Source: Haloarcula mannanilytica (GTDB lineage Archaea > Halobacteriota > Halobacteria > Halobacteriales > Haloarculaceae). Taken from it: a stretch of DNA of 64,000 nucleotides. The translations under genes and the position numbers were made by a program. The number at the start of each line of letters is the position of its first letter. The stretch's first letter is position 1. The DNA is taken from assembly GCF_005406125.1 (NCBI RefSeq), contig NZ_BIXZ01000001.1:930001-994000 (forward strand), given 5' to 3'. This document shows, one piece after another, positions 63,176 through 64,000 of the stretch. The notes under the pieces are model-generated. The model was not told where the DNA came from. It saw only the letters and a program-made list of their open reading frames with translations, and made no database searches.

Positions 63176-63568
63176 ATGACTCGGAACATTCTCTCGGACG
63201 ATCTGGCCGACGCAATCGTCACGACAGCCCGGACGGCGACGGGCGACTCGCTCCGGTCAGTGACCTATTTCACACGTGCGAACTTCGAGCAGCTCTACCT
63301 GCGGGACGACCTCGAACAGGACGCCGACCTCAACGACTTCGTCGGCCACGAGTGGCAGGGGTACAAGCAGACGAAAAACGCCTATCAGGAGTCCGAACTG
63401 GGCGATTACCGCTTTACCGTCCGCGCCTTCTCGAACGGCTACCTGCTCCGAGCGACGACCGAGCGCCAGGGCGTGCTCATCACCACGGACGGCCTGACGA
63501 TGCAGTCCTACGAGGAGATTGCCGAGGCCATCGAACGACTGCTCCGCGAGGAGTCCGGCAAGGAGTGA
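63176..63568 (+). CDS. Haloarchaeal DUF7522-type protein
   Basis: A 130-residue soluble protein beginning 'MTRNILSDDLADAIVTTARTATG'. Strongly patterned segments are 'SLRSVTYFTRANFEQLYLRDDLEQDADLNDFVGHEW', 'YRFTVRAFSNGYLLRATTERQGVLITTDGL' and a C-terminal helix 'YEEIAEAIERLLREE'. As I recall this is the DUF7522 family, widespread in haloarchaea, function unknown. It stands 57 nt upstream of nurA on the same strand. Confidence 0.75.
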   Translation: MTRNILSDDLADAIVTTARTATGDSLRSVTYFTRANFEQLYLRDDLEQDADLNDFVGHEWQGYKQTKNAYQESELGDYRFTVRAFSNGYLLRATTERQGVLITTDGLTMQSYEEIAEAIERLLREESGKE

Positions 63569-63624
63569 GCGCCGAATCGGCGGGTTGACCAAAGGGTTAT
63601 GGCCGTTCCCGCGAACGCACGGGC

Positions 63625-64000
63625 ATGACACTGGACCCGGTCCACGTCGACGGGATCGCCAAGCTCGCCGGGCAGGTGCGCGAGACCGTCGAGACAAGCG
63701 ACCAGGAGGCAGCTGCCGAGGACGTGTGGGACAGCTTTCTCGACCCGTTGTGGCAGGACGGGACGAAGATTCTGGAGCCACTGGACGAGCAGCGCCGCCG
63801 GAAAGTGCCGGTCGAGGACATCGCTCTGGCGGACCCGCCGTTTCCGACCCAGCACGGCCTTGATTCGGGCACGATCAATCCCACGACGTTCAAGAACGGG
63901 CTGGTACTGGACGTGGCACAGGCGGCGATGGGCAGCGTGCCCTCGGACATCGAACTGCATCGCGGCCGGACAATTATCATGGCCGTCCATTCGAACGACG
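63625..64000 (+). CDS. nurA: NurA-type DNA end-processing nuclease, 3' truncated
   Basis: The first 125 residues of a gene that runs off the window. The start 'MTLDPVHVDGIAKLAGQVRETVE' and 'EEQRRRKVPVEDIALADPPFPTQHGLDSGTINPTTFKNGLVLDVAQAAM' (approximate) match haloarchaeal NurA, a 5'-3' nuclease that works with HerA in double-strand-break resection. The Asp in 'HGLDSGTI' is a candidate metal ligand. The ATG at 63625 has GGGTTATGG about 29 nt upstream. HerA, usually adjacent, is not visible here. Confidence 0.82.
   Translation, partial: MTLDPVHVDGIAKLAGQVRETVETSDQEAAAEDVWDSFLDPLWQDGTKILEPLDEQRRRKVPVEDIALADPPFPTQHGLDSGTINPTTFKNGLVLDVAQAAMGSVPSDIELHRGRTIIMAVHSND

Overview
The window reads as chromosome from a haloarchaeon, most likely Haloarcula or a close relative. 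It is GC-rich, the proteins are strongly acidic (Asp/Glu rich), TATA-like boxes sit 24-32 nt upstream of many start codons (leaderless transcripts), and several families are haloarchaeal or archaeal: SAMP1-like ubiquitin-fold modifier, GatD, HTH-10 (Bat-type) regulator, NurA, gamma-glutamylcysteine ligase, HMG-CoA reductase, DUF7504, DUF5802, DUF5817. No rRNA, intact tRNA, CRISPR array, transposase or integrase was found. Genes are densely packed on both strands, and many pairs overlap by 1 or 4 nt. The content is mostly housekeeping.

Layout. 1-9.4 kb: end of a propeller protein, aldo/keto reductase, gamma-glutamylcysteine ligase, MBL hydrolase, a MscS-like membrane protein, a pyrG-guaAb-small protein operon for CTP and GMP synthesis, and three membrane proteins. 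9.4-20.8 kb: PQQ-like propeller, alpha/beta hydrolase, PspA, lipid kinase, a membrane protein, threonyl-tRNA synthetase, an HTH-like protein, UspA, a gamma-carbonic-anhydrase-like protein, a second GCS2-family ligase with a long acidic insertion, and a 1-Cys peroxiredoxin. 20.8-26.5 kb: a receiver-like/GAF plus DUF7504 signalling pair, a dgcN-dgcA operon (D-glutamate catabolism), a Vms1-like peptidyl-tRNA hydrolase, an HTH-10 regulator and an uncatalogued 45-residue ORF.

26.6-47.2 kb: conserved haloarchaeal proteins, a secreted repeat protein, gatD with a tRNA-like 5' flank, a GNAT protein, a histidine kinase, SAMP1, a potassium/TrkA block (two TrkA-C membrane proteins divergent from a TVGYGD channel, then an HPP-UspA protein), uridine phosphorylase, DUF63, deoC, an MtaB-type tRNA methylthiotransferase and a CDF transporter. 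The phosphorylase and the aldolase could act in the same nucleoside-salvage route.

47.2-64 kb: an 83-bp palindromic element, HIT hydrolase, a zinc-ribbon protein, three 56-bp tandem repeats, type II methionine aminopeptidase, isoaspartyl peptidase/asparaginase, isocitrate dehydrogenase, small membrane proteins, a lipoprotein, cupin, HMG-CoA reductase, nadA-nadB-nadC behind an AT-rich leader with about 30-bp-spaced direct repeats, a GNAT/HTH protein, the NAD-dependent RNA 2'-phosphotransferase KptA, phosphoglycerate mutase, DUF7522 and the start of nurA.

No clear new defence or mobile system is visible. The most promising undescribed items are the nad leader array, the 83-bp concentric palindrome, the tRNA-like gatD leader, the 56-bp repeats and the 45-residue ORF.
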